Below, piece after piece: positions 36,172-45,729 of a DNA stretch of 64,000 nt. The DNA is from Litoreibacter arenae DSM 19593. Its GTDB lineage: Bacteria > Pseudomonadota > Alphaproteobacteria > Rhodobacterales > Rhodobacteraceae. The number at the start of each line of letters is the position of its first letter. Positions within the stretch are counted from its first letter, which is position 1. A model generated the notes under the pieces. It did no database searches and was not told where the DNA came from. It saw only the letters and a list, made by a program, of their open reading frames with translations. Made by a program: the position numbers and the translations under genes. The stretch covers positions 310,001 to 374,000 of the forward strand of contig NZ_KE557314.1 in assembly GCF_000442275.2 (NCBI RefSeq), in the 5' to 3' direction.

Positions 36172-36582
36172 GTGCCCAAGTCATCAACCACCTCGGGCAA
36201 TCCTTGCCACCTCCTCAAAATACTTGCGGTCATCGGATTTATTTTTGGTGCGCTGACCTTGTTTTCCAGCGGAGCTGTGCTGTTTGGCCCCGAAAAAGCA
36301 GGCGAACTGGCTGGCAACTACGTCGGTTTCGTTGTCTGGTTCAACTTCCTCGCAGGCGGCCTGTATATTATTGCGGCGATTGGTCTTTGGACGGGCAAGG
36401 TATGGGCTGCTTATCTGGCGGCACTCATCGCCATTGCGACTGCCGTGGTTGCGTTCGGTTTCGCATTCGTCATTCTCCGCGGAAGGCCATTCGAGATGCG
36501 CACCGTAGGTGTATTGATCCTCAGGTTTTCTGTTTGGGCAGGTATTGCTTGGGCTGTCTTGCGCTGCAAAGGCCAGCCATGA
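36172..36582 (+). CDS. Small integral membrane protein before TetR
   Basis: 136 residues with a GTG start (no better in-frame start) and a poor ribosome site. Four hydrophobic segments: ILAVIGFIFGALTLFSSGAV, YVGFVVWFNFLAGGLYIIAAIGLW, VWAAYLAALIAIATAVVAFGFAFVI and the C-terminal span. No cofactor or transport motif. It overlaps the TetR gene by 4 bases and belongs to the efflux operon; function unknown. Confidence 0.65.
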   Translation: MPKSSTTSGNPCHLLKILAVIGFIFGALTLFSSGAVLFGPEKAGELAGNYVGFVVWFNFLAGGLYIIAAIGLWTGKVWAAYLAALIAIATAVVAFGFAFVILRGRPFEMRTVGVLILRFSVWAGIAWAVLRCKGQP

Positions 36583-37187
36583 GTCAACGCAAACCCGCAG
36601 AGAACCGCCGGATAGAAATTCTGACAGCAACCCTTGATTTGGCCTTCAAGATCGGGCCGGATCACGTCACAACCGGTATGGTCGCGCACCAGCTTGGCCT
36701 GACACAACCAGCAATTTATAAACACTTCCCCAAAAAGGAATTCATATGGCAGGCCATCGGCACAGCACTTATCGCACGCATCCACGAGAATATTGATCGG
36801 TCCAACGCGGCAAGTACCAACCCGATGGGTGTGGTGCGTTGTCTGATCCTAGGGCACCTGAATTTCATCATGGAAACGCCAGCGCTGCCCGAAATCATGG
36901 TCACCCGTGATCCGTCGGGCAATCTGGCAACAACACGCCGCGGCATCCAAGGGGCCATGAACGCACTGCGTGCCTGTCTGAAGCAACATCTTGAAAGCGC
37001 AATCAGCGCTGGAGACCTGCGGGAAGACCTGCACGCCGAGGATGCTGTGATGTTGTTGATTGGGGTCATTCAAAGTCTGGCCCTAAGGTTGATTGTGACA
37101 CGCGATCCGGCACATCTGGTGCAGGATGGTGAACGGTTGCTCGACCTGCAATTGATGCTTCTTGCGAGCGAAGGAAATACAACATGA
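36579..37187 (+). CDS. TetR-family transcriptional regulator
   Basis: 202 residues from ATG at 36579 (ATGA overlap). N-terminal HTH: RRIEILTATLDLAFKIG, then TTGMVAHQLGLTQPAIYKHFPKKEFIW. The C-terminal ligand domain has no family-specific motif. Overlaps the adaptor gene by 4 bases. Probably represses its own operon through the dyad at 36137. Confidence 0.88.
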   Translation: MSQRKPAENRRIEILTATLDLAFKIGPDHVTTGMVAHQLGLTQPAIYKHFPKKEFIWQAIGTALIARIHENIDRSNAASTNPMGVVRCLILGHLNFIMETPALPEIMVTRDPSGNLATTRRGIQGAMNALRACLKQHLESAISAGDLREDLHAEDAVMLLIGVIQSLALRLIVTRDPAHLVQDGERLLDLQLMLLASEGNTT

Positions 37188-38541
37188 AAACCGGTTTCAA
37201 ACTGGCCCTGATCACCCTGCCGATTGCCGCAATCGGTGCTGCGGTCCTTGGTTATGTCCTTGTGAACAGCCCGCCGCCTGAACGTATCGAGCTTGCGGAA
37301 CGGGCCAGCGCGGTACGCGTGATGACCGCTGAGCGCCTTTTGGTTACGCCCTCGATAACGGGCTTTGGCGTTGTTACGCCAGAACGGGCGTTTGAAGCGG
37401 TCGCAGAAGTTGGCGGGCGCATCGAGTATGTCAATCCGGCGTTGCGTGATGGTCAGATCTTGCCGGCAGGTTCTGTGCTGCTTCGCCTGTCACCGGCCGA
37501 TTTCAATCTTGCCATTGCACAAGCGCAAGCCAACATTCGCGCAGCACAAGCCCGCCTTGCCGAACTGGATGTGTCCGAGCAAAACCAACGCCTTGCGCTT
37601 GCGATCGAACAGGACGTGCTAGCGGTGAAATCATCGGATCTTGAACGTGCCGAGGCGCTGTTCTCTGCCGGAACAATGGCGCAGGGCACCCGCGATGCAG
37701 CGCGAGCAGCGCATTTGGCGCAACGCCAAAAGGTTCAGGGGATCGAAGGAACTCTTGCCCTGCTCCCGACCCAACGTGCCGCACAAGCCGAACAGATCGC
37801 TGTCTATAAAACCAGCCTTTCCACGGCGCGCCTAAACCTTGAGCGCAGCGAACTGACCTTGCCGTTTGCCGCACGAGTTGCGACCCATTCTGTCGAAGTC
37901 GGCCAGTATCTGCGCGCGGGACAAGTGGGTGCAACGCTTGACGGGGTGGATCGGGCCGAAGTGAAGGTGCAGGTTTCGATGGACAGCTTCAATGGGCTGA
38001 TCCGGTCTGATGAGAGCCGAATGCCCGCCCTTTCAACCGATCCCGCCGAGCTCAGCACAATCTTGCGAAGTCTGGGTTTGACAGCACAGGTGCGGTTGCG
38101 TCTGGGCGATGAGGTCGTGTCATGGCCTGCCACTGTCGACCGGCTCAGCGATGAGATCGACCAGCGGACCGGGACGGTCGGCGTGGTCGCTATAGTTGAA
38201 GGAGCCTACGATCAGGTGGGCGGTGGTAACCGCCCCCCCTGACCAAGGGTATGTTCGTCGAGGTCAGGTTAAGTGCGCCCCCGATAGAGGGTATTGTGTT
38301 GCCACGCAGCGCCCTGCGTGACAGACAGGTCTTCACCGCCGATGCTGACAACCGATTGCGGATTGTTGCGGCGAGCCCCCAACTGACGCAGGGCGAAATT
38401 GCGCTTTTCAACGAGGGGATTGCCGAAGGCACCCGTATTGTTCTCGCACCACCAAGCCCCGTTATCGAAGGCCAGCTTTTGGATTTGCACCCTGATGATG
38501 GCTTGATGGCACGGCTTCTGCCCGGGAATGATGCACAATGA
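37184..38541 (+). pseudogene. RND efflux adaptor (HlyD/MFP), frameshifted
   Basis: The reading frame from 37184 encodes an adaptor: N-terminal anchor (LALITLPIAAIGAAVLGYVL), lipoyl half EVGGRIEYVNPALRDGQILPAGSVLLRLSP, a coiled-coil hairpin (about residues 100-200) and the second lipoyl part. It stops at 38242 just after a run of seven C at 38233-38239. The remaining 100 residues (MFVEVRLSAPPIEGIVLPRSALRDRQVF and onward) continue in another frame to 38541 and overlap the permease start. Adding one C restores a full-length protein of about 450 residues. Either a true frameshift, a slippery phase-variable run, or a sequencing error. Confidence 0.8.
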
Positions 38542-41500
38542 TCCGTTACTTTGCGGCGCATCCGACTATCGCCAACCTCTTAATGATCTTGTTTCTTGCG
38601 GCGGGTCTGTTCGTTAGCCCAACGCTCCTGCGGGAGACCTTTCCACGCGCAGAACTCAGCGAGGTCGAAATAAGCGTTTCCTATCCGGGTGCCCGTCCTG
38701 AGGAAGTTGAAACCGCAGTTTGTGAACGGATCGAAAATGCGCTCGCCGCTGTGACAAGCATCGACCGCCACGCCTGCGAAGCGCGCGAAAATATTGGGTT
38801 GGCCACGGTGAAAATGCGCGAAGGCGATGAATTCCAGACCTTCGTCAACGATGTGAAAACCGAAATTGACGCGATTTCCGATTTTCCCGACCGTGCGGAA
38901 CCGGCCACGGTCAGGCCACTGGGACGCACGGATTTTGTGGCCTCCATTGCGGTCACTGGGCCGCAAACGCGCACCGACTTGAGCGATTATGCCGAACAGA
39001 TCCGCACACGGATGCTGCGCTGGGGTGGCATACTCAAGGTTGATATCCGCGGATTTTCCACCCGTGAATTCCAAATTGATTTGCGCCCGGGCGCCTTACA
39101 GCAATTTGGTGTTTCCGTTGCCGATATTGCGCGCATCATCGAGGCCGCAAGCCTTGATCTGCCTGCGGGCAACATCGAAGCCTCCACTGAAACCATGCTG
39201 GTGCGTATGGCCGAGGAACGCCAGGATACAGCGAGCCTTGCAGCATTGGTTGTGCGCTCATCCGAACTAGGCGGGCAAGTGCGACTGGGCGATCTCGCCG
39301 ATATTTCCGAAGGCTTCGCCCTGGAAGACGACATAATCCTCTTTGACGGCCAGCCCGCTGCGATCCTCGACATCACTAAAACCCGCGCAGAAGACAGCCT
39401 TCGCACTTTGGATGCGCTGAAGGCATTTCTTGACGCCGAACGTGCGCAGGCCCCGCCGGGTGTGACGCTGGAAATCACCGCCGACGGTGTATCTGTCGTG
39501 CGCGACCGGCTGACGCTTGTGGTCGTGAACGGATTGCAGGGCTTGGCGCTGCTATTCGTCGTTTTGTGGCTGTTCTTCGGGTTCAGGTTCTCGTTCTGGG
39601 TGGCGATGGGCCTGCCCGTGTCGTTCATGGGCGGTGTCGCCCTCATGGGTCTGATCGGTTATTCGTTGAACCTGATGACTACGTTGGGCCTGCTGATCGT
39701 CATCGGCCTGCTGATGGACGATGCCATCGTGATCGCTGAAAACATCGCCCGTCTGCGGCAACAAGGGCGCAGCGCGCTGGACGCCGCCGTTGAAGGTGCC
39801 GCGCAGGTCTTCCCGAACGTGCTGGCCTCGTTCGGGACAACGGCGATGATCTTTGGCTCGCTCGCCTTTCTGTCTGGCGATCTCGGGGCTGTTTTGCGGG
39901 TTGTGCCCGTGGTGATGCTGTTCGTGCTGATGGTGTCGCTGGTCGAGGCCTTCCTGATCCTACCGCACCACCTGATCCACAGCCTTGAAGTGGCAGATCA
40001 TGAATCCGGCATTCGCGCGCGTGTCGAAAGCGCTGTGAACTGGGCCCGCGAACGGGTTGTCGGGCCGCTTGCCGATCTGGCGATCCGCTGGCGCTACGGC
40101 GTGGCGGGCCTCAACATTGCGGTACTGCTGATTTCGGCCAGCATGCTGGCGGGCGGATATCTGAAATTCACGGCCTTCCCGGAGCTGAATGGCGATACGA
40201 TTGTCGCGCGGGTCTTGCTGCCTCAGGGAACCCCGCTTGCACGCACAGACCAGATCATTGATGACCTCGAAGCTGGACTGGAGACGGTCAACGCGACCCT
40301 CTCCCCCCTCCAACCGAAAGGCCACGCGCTCATCCGTCACGTTACAGTTTTTCATGGGGTCAACAGGGATGCATTCGAAACAGGCCCCCATGTGGCCACC
40401 ATAAGCGTGGACCTTCTGCCTTCGGCCGAACGTGTCAGCACGCCCGATGAAATCATGGAACTGTGGCGCAACACCGTTGGCCCCGTGCCCGACGTCATCA
40501 GCCTGAAATTCGCCGAAAGCACAATCGGCCCCGCAGGAATCGCGATTGATTTACGTCTGAAGGGCGATGACCTTGTCGCACTCAAGGCGGCGTCGGTCGA
40601 GTTGCAGGATTGGCTATGGCAGTATCAGGGCGTGACCTCGATCCTTGATGATCTGCGCCCGGGCAAACGCGAGCTGCGCGTGACGTTAACAGATGCCGCC
40701 GGGCCAATGGGGATCAGTGCGGCGATGGTCGCCGACCAGTTGCGCGCGGCCTACATCGGGACCACGATCAGCGAAATGCAGATCAACGGCAACCTCGTCG
40801 AACTCACCGCGCAGTTCGGTCTTGCGGATCGCAGCAGCCGCGATGTGTTCGAGGATTCCATTATCACACGCACCGATGGAAGCTATGTGCCGCTGAACAT
40901 CGTGGCCGATGTCGAAATCGGACAAGGATATAGCCGGATCAATCATGAAAACGGCGTGCGCACTGTGACAGTTCAGGGCGCAATAGATACGCGCACCGCC
41001 AACGCCAATGCGATTGTCGGCGATACGATGGCACGGCTTGTGCCCAATCTGCTGGAGCGTCACCCGACGGTGGAGCTTGATGTCGAAGGTCAGAACGCCG
41101 AGGCCGGAAAAACCCAACAATCCATGCTTAAGGGCTTCGTGATAGGGTTGTTGGGCGTGTTTCTTCTGCTCAGTTTTTTGTTCCGGTCCTACATCGAGCC
41201 CATCGTGGTGATGCTGGTGATTCCGCTATCTCTACCGGGGGCGATATTCGGCCATATGGCGATGGGTCTGGATTTCTCGATGCCCAGCATGTTGGGTTTC
41301 GTCGCTCTCGCAGGGGTCGTCGTGAACAACTCTATCCTTCTGGTCGATTTCATTAAACATGAACACGGTGGCGCGGGGAACGTGTCGCAGGCCGCAGCCC
41401 GGGCCGCACGGGTACGTTTCAGAGCAATCTTCCTGACGACGGCAACAACAACTGCGGGGCTGTTACCGATCCTGACCGAAACCAGCTTGCAAGCACAGAT

Positions 41501-41627
41501 CCTGATCCCGTTGGTCGCCAGCCTCGTCTTCGGACTCTTGAACGCCAGCCTAGTGGTCTTGTTCGTTCTGCCCGCAGTGTATGCGATTCTCAATAACCTA
41601 CGTTTAAGCACTTTGGCCAAAGCCTAA
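38538..41627 (+). CDS. RND efflux permease (AcrB/HAE1-like)
   Basis: 1029 residues, full family length. Two repeats of six membrane spans with large periplasmic loops. The proton-relay Asp pair is present in GLLMDDAIVIAEN (TM4); PEEVETAVCERIENAL and the NTIVARVLLPQGTP porter regions are recognisable. Overlaps the adaptor by 4 bases. No outer-membrane factor gene follows, so it must use one encoded elsewhere. Its function depends on the frameshifted adaptor. Confidence 0.92.
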   Translation: MIRYFAAHPTIANLLMILFLAAGLFVSPTLLRETFPRAELSEVEISVSYPGARPEEVETAVCERIENALAAVTSIDRHACEARENIGLATVKMREGDEFQTFVNDVKTEIDAISDFPDRAEPATVRPLGRTDFVASIAVTGPQTRTDLSDYAEQIRTRMLRWGGILKVDIRGFSTREFQIDLRPGALQQFGVSVADIARIIEAASLDLPAGNIEASTETMLVRMAEERQDTASLAALVVRSSELGGQVRLGDLADISEGFALEDDIILFDGQPAAILDITKTRAEDSLRTLDALKAFLDAERAQAPPGVTLEITADGVSVVRDRLTLVVVNGLQGLALLFVVLWLFFGFRFSFWVAMGLPVSFMGGVALMGLIGYSLNLMTTLGLLIVIGLLMDDAIVIAENIARLRQQGRSALDAAVEGAAQVFPNVLASFGTTAMIFGSLAFLSGDLGAVLRVVPVVMLFVLMVSLVEAFLILPHHLIHSLEVADHESGIRARVESAVNWARERVVGPLADLAIRWRYGVAGLNIAVLLISASMLAGGYLKFTAFPELNGDTIVARVLLPQGTPLARTDQIIDDLEAGLETVNATLSPLQPKGHALIRHVTVFHGVNRDAFETGPHVATISVDLLPSAERVSTPDEIMELWRNTVGPVPDVISLKFAESTIGPAGIAIDLRLKGDDLVALKAASVELQDWLWQYQGVTSILDDLRPGKRELRVTLTDAAGPMGISAAMVADQLRAAYIGTTISEMQINGNLVELTAQFGLADRSSRDVFEDSIITRTDGSYVPLNIVADVEIGQGYSRINHENGVRTVTVQGAIDTRTANANAIVGDTMARLVPNLLERHPTVELDVEGQNAEAGKTQQSMLKGFVIGLLGVFLLLSFLFRSYIEPIVVMLVIPLSLPGAIFGHMAMGLDFSMPSMLGFVALAGVVVNNSILLVDFIKHEHGGAGNVSQAAARAARVRFRAIFLTTATTTAGLLPILTETSLQAQILIPLVASLVFGLLNASLVVLFVLPAVYAILNNLRLSTLAKA

Positions 41628-42231
41628 CACCCGGACGGTCTGCATGAACACGTCTTTGGGAATGCGATGCGCGTGCTGGAATCGCACCGGAGGACAGCTT
41701 TGTCTGCGCTCGGCTTCTTTGAAGCTACGCACAGAGAAAGCGCGTTCTGATATTTCTTAGTTGTGAACCCTCGGAATCGCCGGTCTGTGATAGGTGCTGC
41801 AGTGCCGAATGGTTGGTCCGGCAGGCGCGAACATTTTCTCCATGAGCAAAACCTGCACCTATATAAGTCTGCTTTGTGTGAGCTCATCGGCGCTTCGATT
41901 TTGCGCTCGCAGCGAAAGTCAGGTCTGGTGAATGCTGCGCTGCAACAATCGGCTGCAAAATGAAGGTCCGGCCAAGGCCGCCTAGCATGGGCGGCGCAGA
42001 TCCCGAATTCGAGATGCTGCGCCGCTTACGAGGTCCGCGGAGAGTCCCATTTTAACAAATGCTGCGCGATGTTCGGACGACAATGATTGCCGGGTTCAAA
42101 CTTCCGGGCGAACAAGGCGGTGTCTCTGGCGCTCCGGGAGCACCCTCGTCACCTGTTCGAGATGGGCGTTAACTGGGGCATAACGCGGGGCTCAGGGAAA
42201 GCGCCCGGTATCCGTCTATCGCGCAGAGGAG
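41628..42231. other. Gene-poor stretch before the tRNA-associated element, 604 bases
   Basis: No convincing gene; short frames on both strands lack family features. The right end abuts the left direct repeat at 42232, so this is probably the original chromosomal flank of the tRNA gene, partly decayed. Confidence 0.4.
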
Positions 42232-42251
42232 GTTGGCTGGGATGGTAGGAT
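42232..42251. repeat. Left att-like direct repeat
   Basis: 20 bases identical to the 3' end of tRNA-Gln at 47631-47650. The match stops right after this stretch, so it is not a tRNA gene but the duplicated crossover core of site-specific integration. Confidence 0.8.
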
Positions 42252-42301
42252 ACCTTGCGTCGCCTTGTTCCCGATAGCTTTTCCCCACGAAAAAAGGGGA
42301 T

Positions 42302-42323
42302 TGGGGCCTTCCTTGGGGCATTT
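42302..42323. repeat. Left arm-type site
   Basis: Contains TTCCTTGGGGCA in a TGGGGC-TTCC-TTGGGGCA double motif. A matching copy lies at 47560-47583. Both are about 50 bases inside their core repeats and in the same orientation. Confidence 0.5.
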
Positions 42324-42424
42324 CGGGGCGACGGAGGGGGCTTTCGTGAGGAGCGCAGCGACGAGGGGGTGCGACGGGTGCAGTTGGTGACGTCTCGGAC
42401 TGCTCGTTCACACCGCTACCCGAG

Positions 42425-42621
42425 GGACGACTGTGGACGCCGAACACCCGCTGAGGCCCCTGAGGACGACTGCGTACCCTCCGGAAGCCGCTGCGAGCAG
42501 CGGTGAACGACTGAGGACACCCAAGGCCCCGGGACCTCCGTGTAAGTCGCGGTCGGCGGTGAACGACCGTGTACGTCGTGGAGTCCAGCTCCTCTGTGCA
42601 CGGCGGCGGACGACCGGGAGC
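42425..42621. repeat. Five iteron-like imperfect direct repeats
   Basis: Five copies of a 14-base motif close to (G/A)ACGAC(T/C)G-N3-(G/T)AC at 42425, 42464, 42505, 42561 and 42608, spaced 39, 41, 56 and 47 bases. All on the same strand in a GC-rich, codon-poor region. They could be helicase/initiator or integrase binding sites. The spacing is too irregular and the units too short for CRISPR. Confidence 0.5.
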
Positions 42622-42809
42622 TACTGTGGGCGGCGCTTCTCCGGGGGCAATGCTAGCTCGATTAAAGTTCACGTCCCCCCTTACTTGGCCAACTTCCTTG
42701 ACATCAGCTTTGCATTCGAACATCTTTGTTTTCGAAGCGAGTTGTTGGACTGGTCGATTACTTTTGATCATTCTTTGGTAGTTAGTAGAGTCAGTAGTCG
42801 GGGTTAGTT

Positions 42810-44582
42810 ATGAGTAGGTTCGTTTTTGGGACGGTTGCAGTTGCTGCGATCCTGTCGTCGGGAACATCTGTAACAGCAGCTGTAACTGCTGCCGGGGGTG
42901 TTGAAGGAATTTTCCCGTATGATATTGAGACGAACACCAATGCTGGTTCTTAGAACATTTTTGTTGGTCGGCTGCAAATCATAGGTGGCCAAGTTTTCCC
43001 AAGGAACGGCGAACTGACTGTTGATGCTACTGGCGCTGATACTGAAGTTACGACTTCAGGCACTATCAATATTGGAGCAACAATCGACGCCACCGGCGTT
43101 TTGAACGTTGTCGGAGACGGTTCGGCCCGTTGCGCAACCGTAAGGTCAAGCAATACTTTGATAGTCGGCTCTCAACCGAACTTAAACCGGACCCCGACAA
43201 ATGGAACCGGCCAGATATTCGTCTCAAATGGCGGTGCAATAATACTTGAACAGGATCCTGCGAACCCGACTAGCTCAACCATCATTACAGCGGCTGGGCA
43301 TAACGACGTAAATGGACTCGAGAATTTTGAAGCTGAGATTGTTGTAACTGGAGAGAATAGTGAGATTGTGGCTGACTTCGTTTCCGTCGGAGCGCCTGTA
43401 AATGGTGCGACTGGACAAATACAGGTCCTAGATGGCGCCTCATTGACTGCAGCGATCACTCGCGACTTTGGCGGTGGGCTGAGAAATACCGGTAGCGTTC
43501 AACTCGGAGAGGGTTCTGAGCTTATTGTTGACGGCGCGAACTCCTCAGTGGACACTAATCGTCTCGTAGCTGGTTTTGGTCCTAATACTCGCGACCAAAC
43601 ATCAAACCCCGGGAATGCGGCAACTCAAGTGACTGTTTCCAACGGCGGCAGAATTACTGCGGGTTCAGATAATCAGGGAGCTTTAGTTGGGTATGGCAGC
43701 CGCGCTAACATGTTAGTGACAGGCACCGGGTCTCAGTTTGTTGTCACGGCTTTGCCATCTGATGATACCGATCCCGCCAACCTTGGCGATGAAGGCGATC
43801 TGATCGTTGGACTGACCACCCCGCTCTATGTCCCGGCAACTGATTCCTACCAATTCATCGAAGGGGCGGGAAGCCTTACTGTCACGGATAACGCCACTGT
43901 AACTGTCGCCGATGACGTCCGTATTGGCGACACTGACACCTATTTCAGAGGCATTATTGAAGATTTCTATCCAGGTATTTCGGTCCCCTCATCCTCTGGA
44001 ATGGTTGAGGTAAGTAATGGTGGTCAACTGACGGCCACTCGCGTCATAGTTGGGGAAAACGGCACACTTGGTGGTGATGGCGGCACTATTAATGCGGATG
44101 TCGTTCTGGACGGAGGTACCGTTGCTCCGGGGATGTCTCCAGGAGTTCTTGACATTTTTGGCGACTTCACGATTCTTGGTGGTGCGTTGGATATTGAGAT
44201 ATCAGGTTCTCTACTTGGCCAGTACGATATTCTTAACATCTCGGGCGATCTGTTCGCGAACAACCCATTCGACATCAATATTTCTTTCTTAGACGGATTT
44301 ATGCCGTCAGAAGGCGATGCCTTTGATTTCTTGAATGTGACTGGTGAAACAAGTAGTTTGACAGCGCTTTTTGAGAACTCCTTGATTGGGTTCAATATAT
44401 TTGGCTTTTCTGATGAGTTTTCGCTAGGGTTCGATCTAGCCGACGGACGGTTCAGTGCCACTGCGTTTTCTGAACCAGTGAACCCGTCACCGGTTCCGGT
44501 CCCAGCTTCGCTGCCTATACTGATTGCTGGTCTTTCTGGACTGGGTATCTTGCGGCGCTATCGTCGCAAACAATCAATCTGA
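42810..44582 (+). pseudogene. VPLPA-CTERM-type surface protein interrupted by in-frame TAG
   Basis: One reading frame of 590 codons from ATG at 42810 is interrupted only by TAG at codon 48 (42951-42953). Residues 1-25 are a signal peptide (FVFGTVAVAAILSSGTS). The body is rich in Gly, Asn, Thr and Val with repeated units such as GQIFVSNGG, VTVSNGGRITAG and MVEVSNGGQLTA, predicting a beta-helix as in autotransporter passengers. The C-terminus has the sorting signal VPVPASLPILIAGLSGLG followed by RRYRRK, the VPLPA-CTERM form used by rhodobacterial exosortases. The exosortase is not in this window. Without readthrough the gene is dead; with readthrough it would make an exported surface protein. 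Confidence 0.75.
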
Positions 44583-44814
44583 TTGCCTGCGCTCGCCCAT
44601 ACAGCCTGAGTACGGGCAAGGCTATCTTCGGACTTGCAAATTCGTCATTCGATATTTTTTTTGGGCACCGTTGGCTTGGTGGTCTCCTATGCTGTTCTCT
44701 ATGACGAGTCTGTACTTGGAATCTGGTAGTCAGTCGCTGCCAGTAATGTTTTCGCGCTATTCAAACAGTATTGCGCTCACGACTTAGGCCTGCCTCGGAT
44801 CTCGAGCGCCTCTT
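44583..44814. other. Short non-coding stretch inside the element, 232 bases
   Basis: Between the VPLPA-CTERM gene and the minus-strand terminator. No gene or repeat recognised. Confidence 0.4.
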
Positions 44815-44866
44815 TGTAAAAAAGCAAAGTGCCCCCCCGGCAGTTCCCTGAGGAACCGCCGAGGGC
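44815..44866 (-). terminator. Rho-independent terminator (minus strand)
   Basis: On the minus strand a GC-rich stem (CGGCGGTTCC / GGAACTGCCG with a short TCAG loop) is followed by CACTTTGCTTTTTT. It directly follows the small minus-strand ORF and would end the recombinase transcript. Confidence 0.7.
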
Positions 44867-44870
44867 GTTG

Positions 44871-45047
44871 TTATTGCGGCACCTGCCGCTTCACCACGTA
44901 GTCGGCCAACCACTGCCAGTAGCGGTCCGCCCCCCGGAACCCCTGAGCTCTCGCCGCTAGGTCTTCTGCCCGCTACCGGGACAGCCCACCCTCGAACTGG
45001 CAGATCGCAGCCCGCTCCTCGAAGGCATCGATATCGGGGATCAGCAC
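44871..45047 (-). pseudogene. Small mobile-element protein with in-frame TAG
   Basis: A 58-residue frame starting GTG at 45047, overlapping the recombinase stop (GTGCTGA). It reads IPDIDAFEERAAICQFEGGLSR, then TAG at 44975-44973, then RAEDLAARAQGFRGADRYWQ and onward to TAA. The ERAAIxEFxGGLSRxxAExLAAxxQGF pattern is a small protein often found in alphaproteobacterial phage and island genes. The amber sits where relatives have E, A or Q. Confidence 0.55.
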
Positions 45048-45310
45048 GGCAGGCGTATCTGATTGATGATACCACGCTTCTGTTCGTCCGAGATACCTGC
45101 CGAGTAGATCGAGTAGGTCAGCTGGTTCTCCGACCGCGCCGACTGGTGGCCAACGAGGCTTGCGGTGAAGTGCTCCGGAACCCCGGTCCGCTCGCACTGG
45201 GTGATGAACCACTTCCGGGTGCTGTGGAAGACAAACCCCGGCCTCTGAAGCCCCAGCTTCTCCCGAAGGCGGGTGAAGGCCCCGAAGAGCCTCCAGAAGG
45301 CCTCGACCAC
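45041..45310 (-). pseudogene. Truncated tyrosine recombinase (C-terminal catalytic part)
   Basis: 89 residues. Catalytic HxxR is FHSTRKWF, followed by the GH of LVGHQSAR and candidate Tyr in LTYSIYSAG. The N-terminal core-binding domain and the first catalytic Arg are absent; an HNH copy sits directly upstream, in frame, separated by TAA. The element therefore cannot make its own integrase. Confidence 0.75.
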
Positions 45311-45527
45311 GGGTTAGAGGTAATCGTAGTCCACCCCATTCGCCCAGTAGTCCCAGTCGTCACGCTTGTTATCGGCCTTGGACCCGACCACGAGGTGCGC
45401 GGGGTTCACGCAGAGCCGGTTATGGCACCGATGCCGGATCACCTCGTCACCCCCGATAACGGCCCTCAGGAAGACGCAATAAACGAAGCGATATGCGGGC
45501 AATTGATGACCCCGGAAACGGGTCTTT
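45286..45527 (-). repeat. Inverted repeat, left copy
   Basis: About 242 bases matching 47279-47519 in inverted orientation. The last 150 or so bases (HNH core through the first bases of the recombinase) are identical, and the rest diverge moderately. Encloses the helicase gene. Confidence 0.8.
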
Positions 45528-45652
45528 CGGGGGGGTATTTCGGTCAAACAGTAAAATTCATCTAAGTCGTTGATAATAAAAATAATATAGAGTATCGGCT
45601 TCCAGGGCACTATAAAGCAGATAACTGCTAACGTGACGCCGATCATTTCCAC
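45314..45652 (-). pseudogene. HNH endonuclease copy with replaced N-terminus
   Basis: The frame contains the same HNH core as the plus-strand gene at 47123: RHRCHNRLCVNPAHLVVGSKADN, quoted here in part. Its N-terminus is different and hydrophobic, with no family features, so only the duplicated C-terminal 80 residues look genuine. Confidence 0.6.
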
Positions 45653-45729
45653 TCACTTTTGCCCCCAATATTAACCTGTCTGCAGGGGGCATCGAGGGCA
45701 ATAGATCCGCGCGATAATAGTGGAGCCTA

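Noticed and set aside
42232-42251. Possible second tRNA
   Set aside because: Only the last 20 bases match tRNA-Gln; no anticodon or D arm follows, so it is an att copy.
42425-42621. CRISPR array
   Set aside because: Units are 14 bases, imperfect, and irregularly spaced; no cas genes in the window.
42169-42771. A 200-codon minus-strand frame
   Set aside because: Runs through the att repeat and the iteron region; Pro/Arg/Ser-rich and frames are open on both strands, as expected from repeats.
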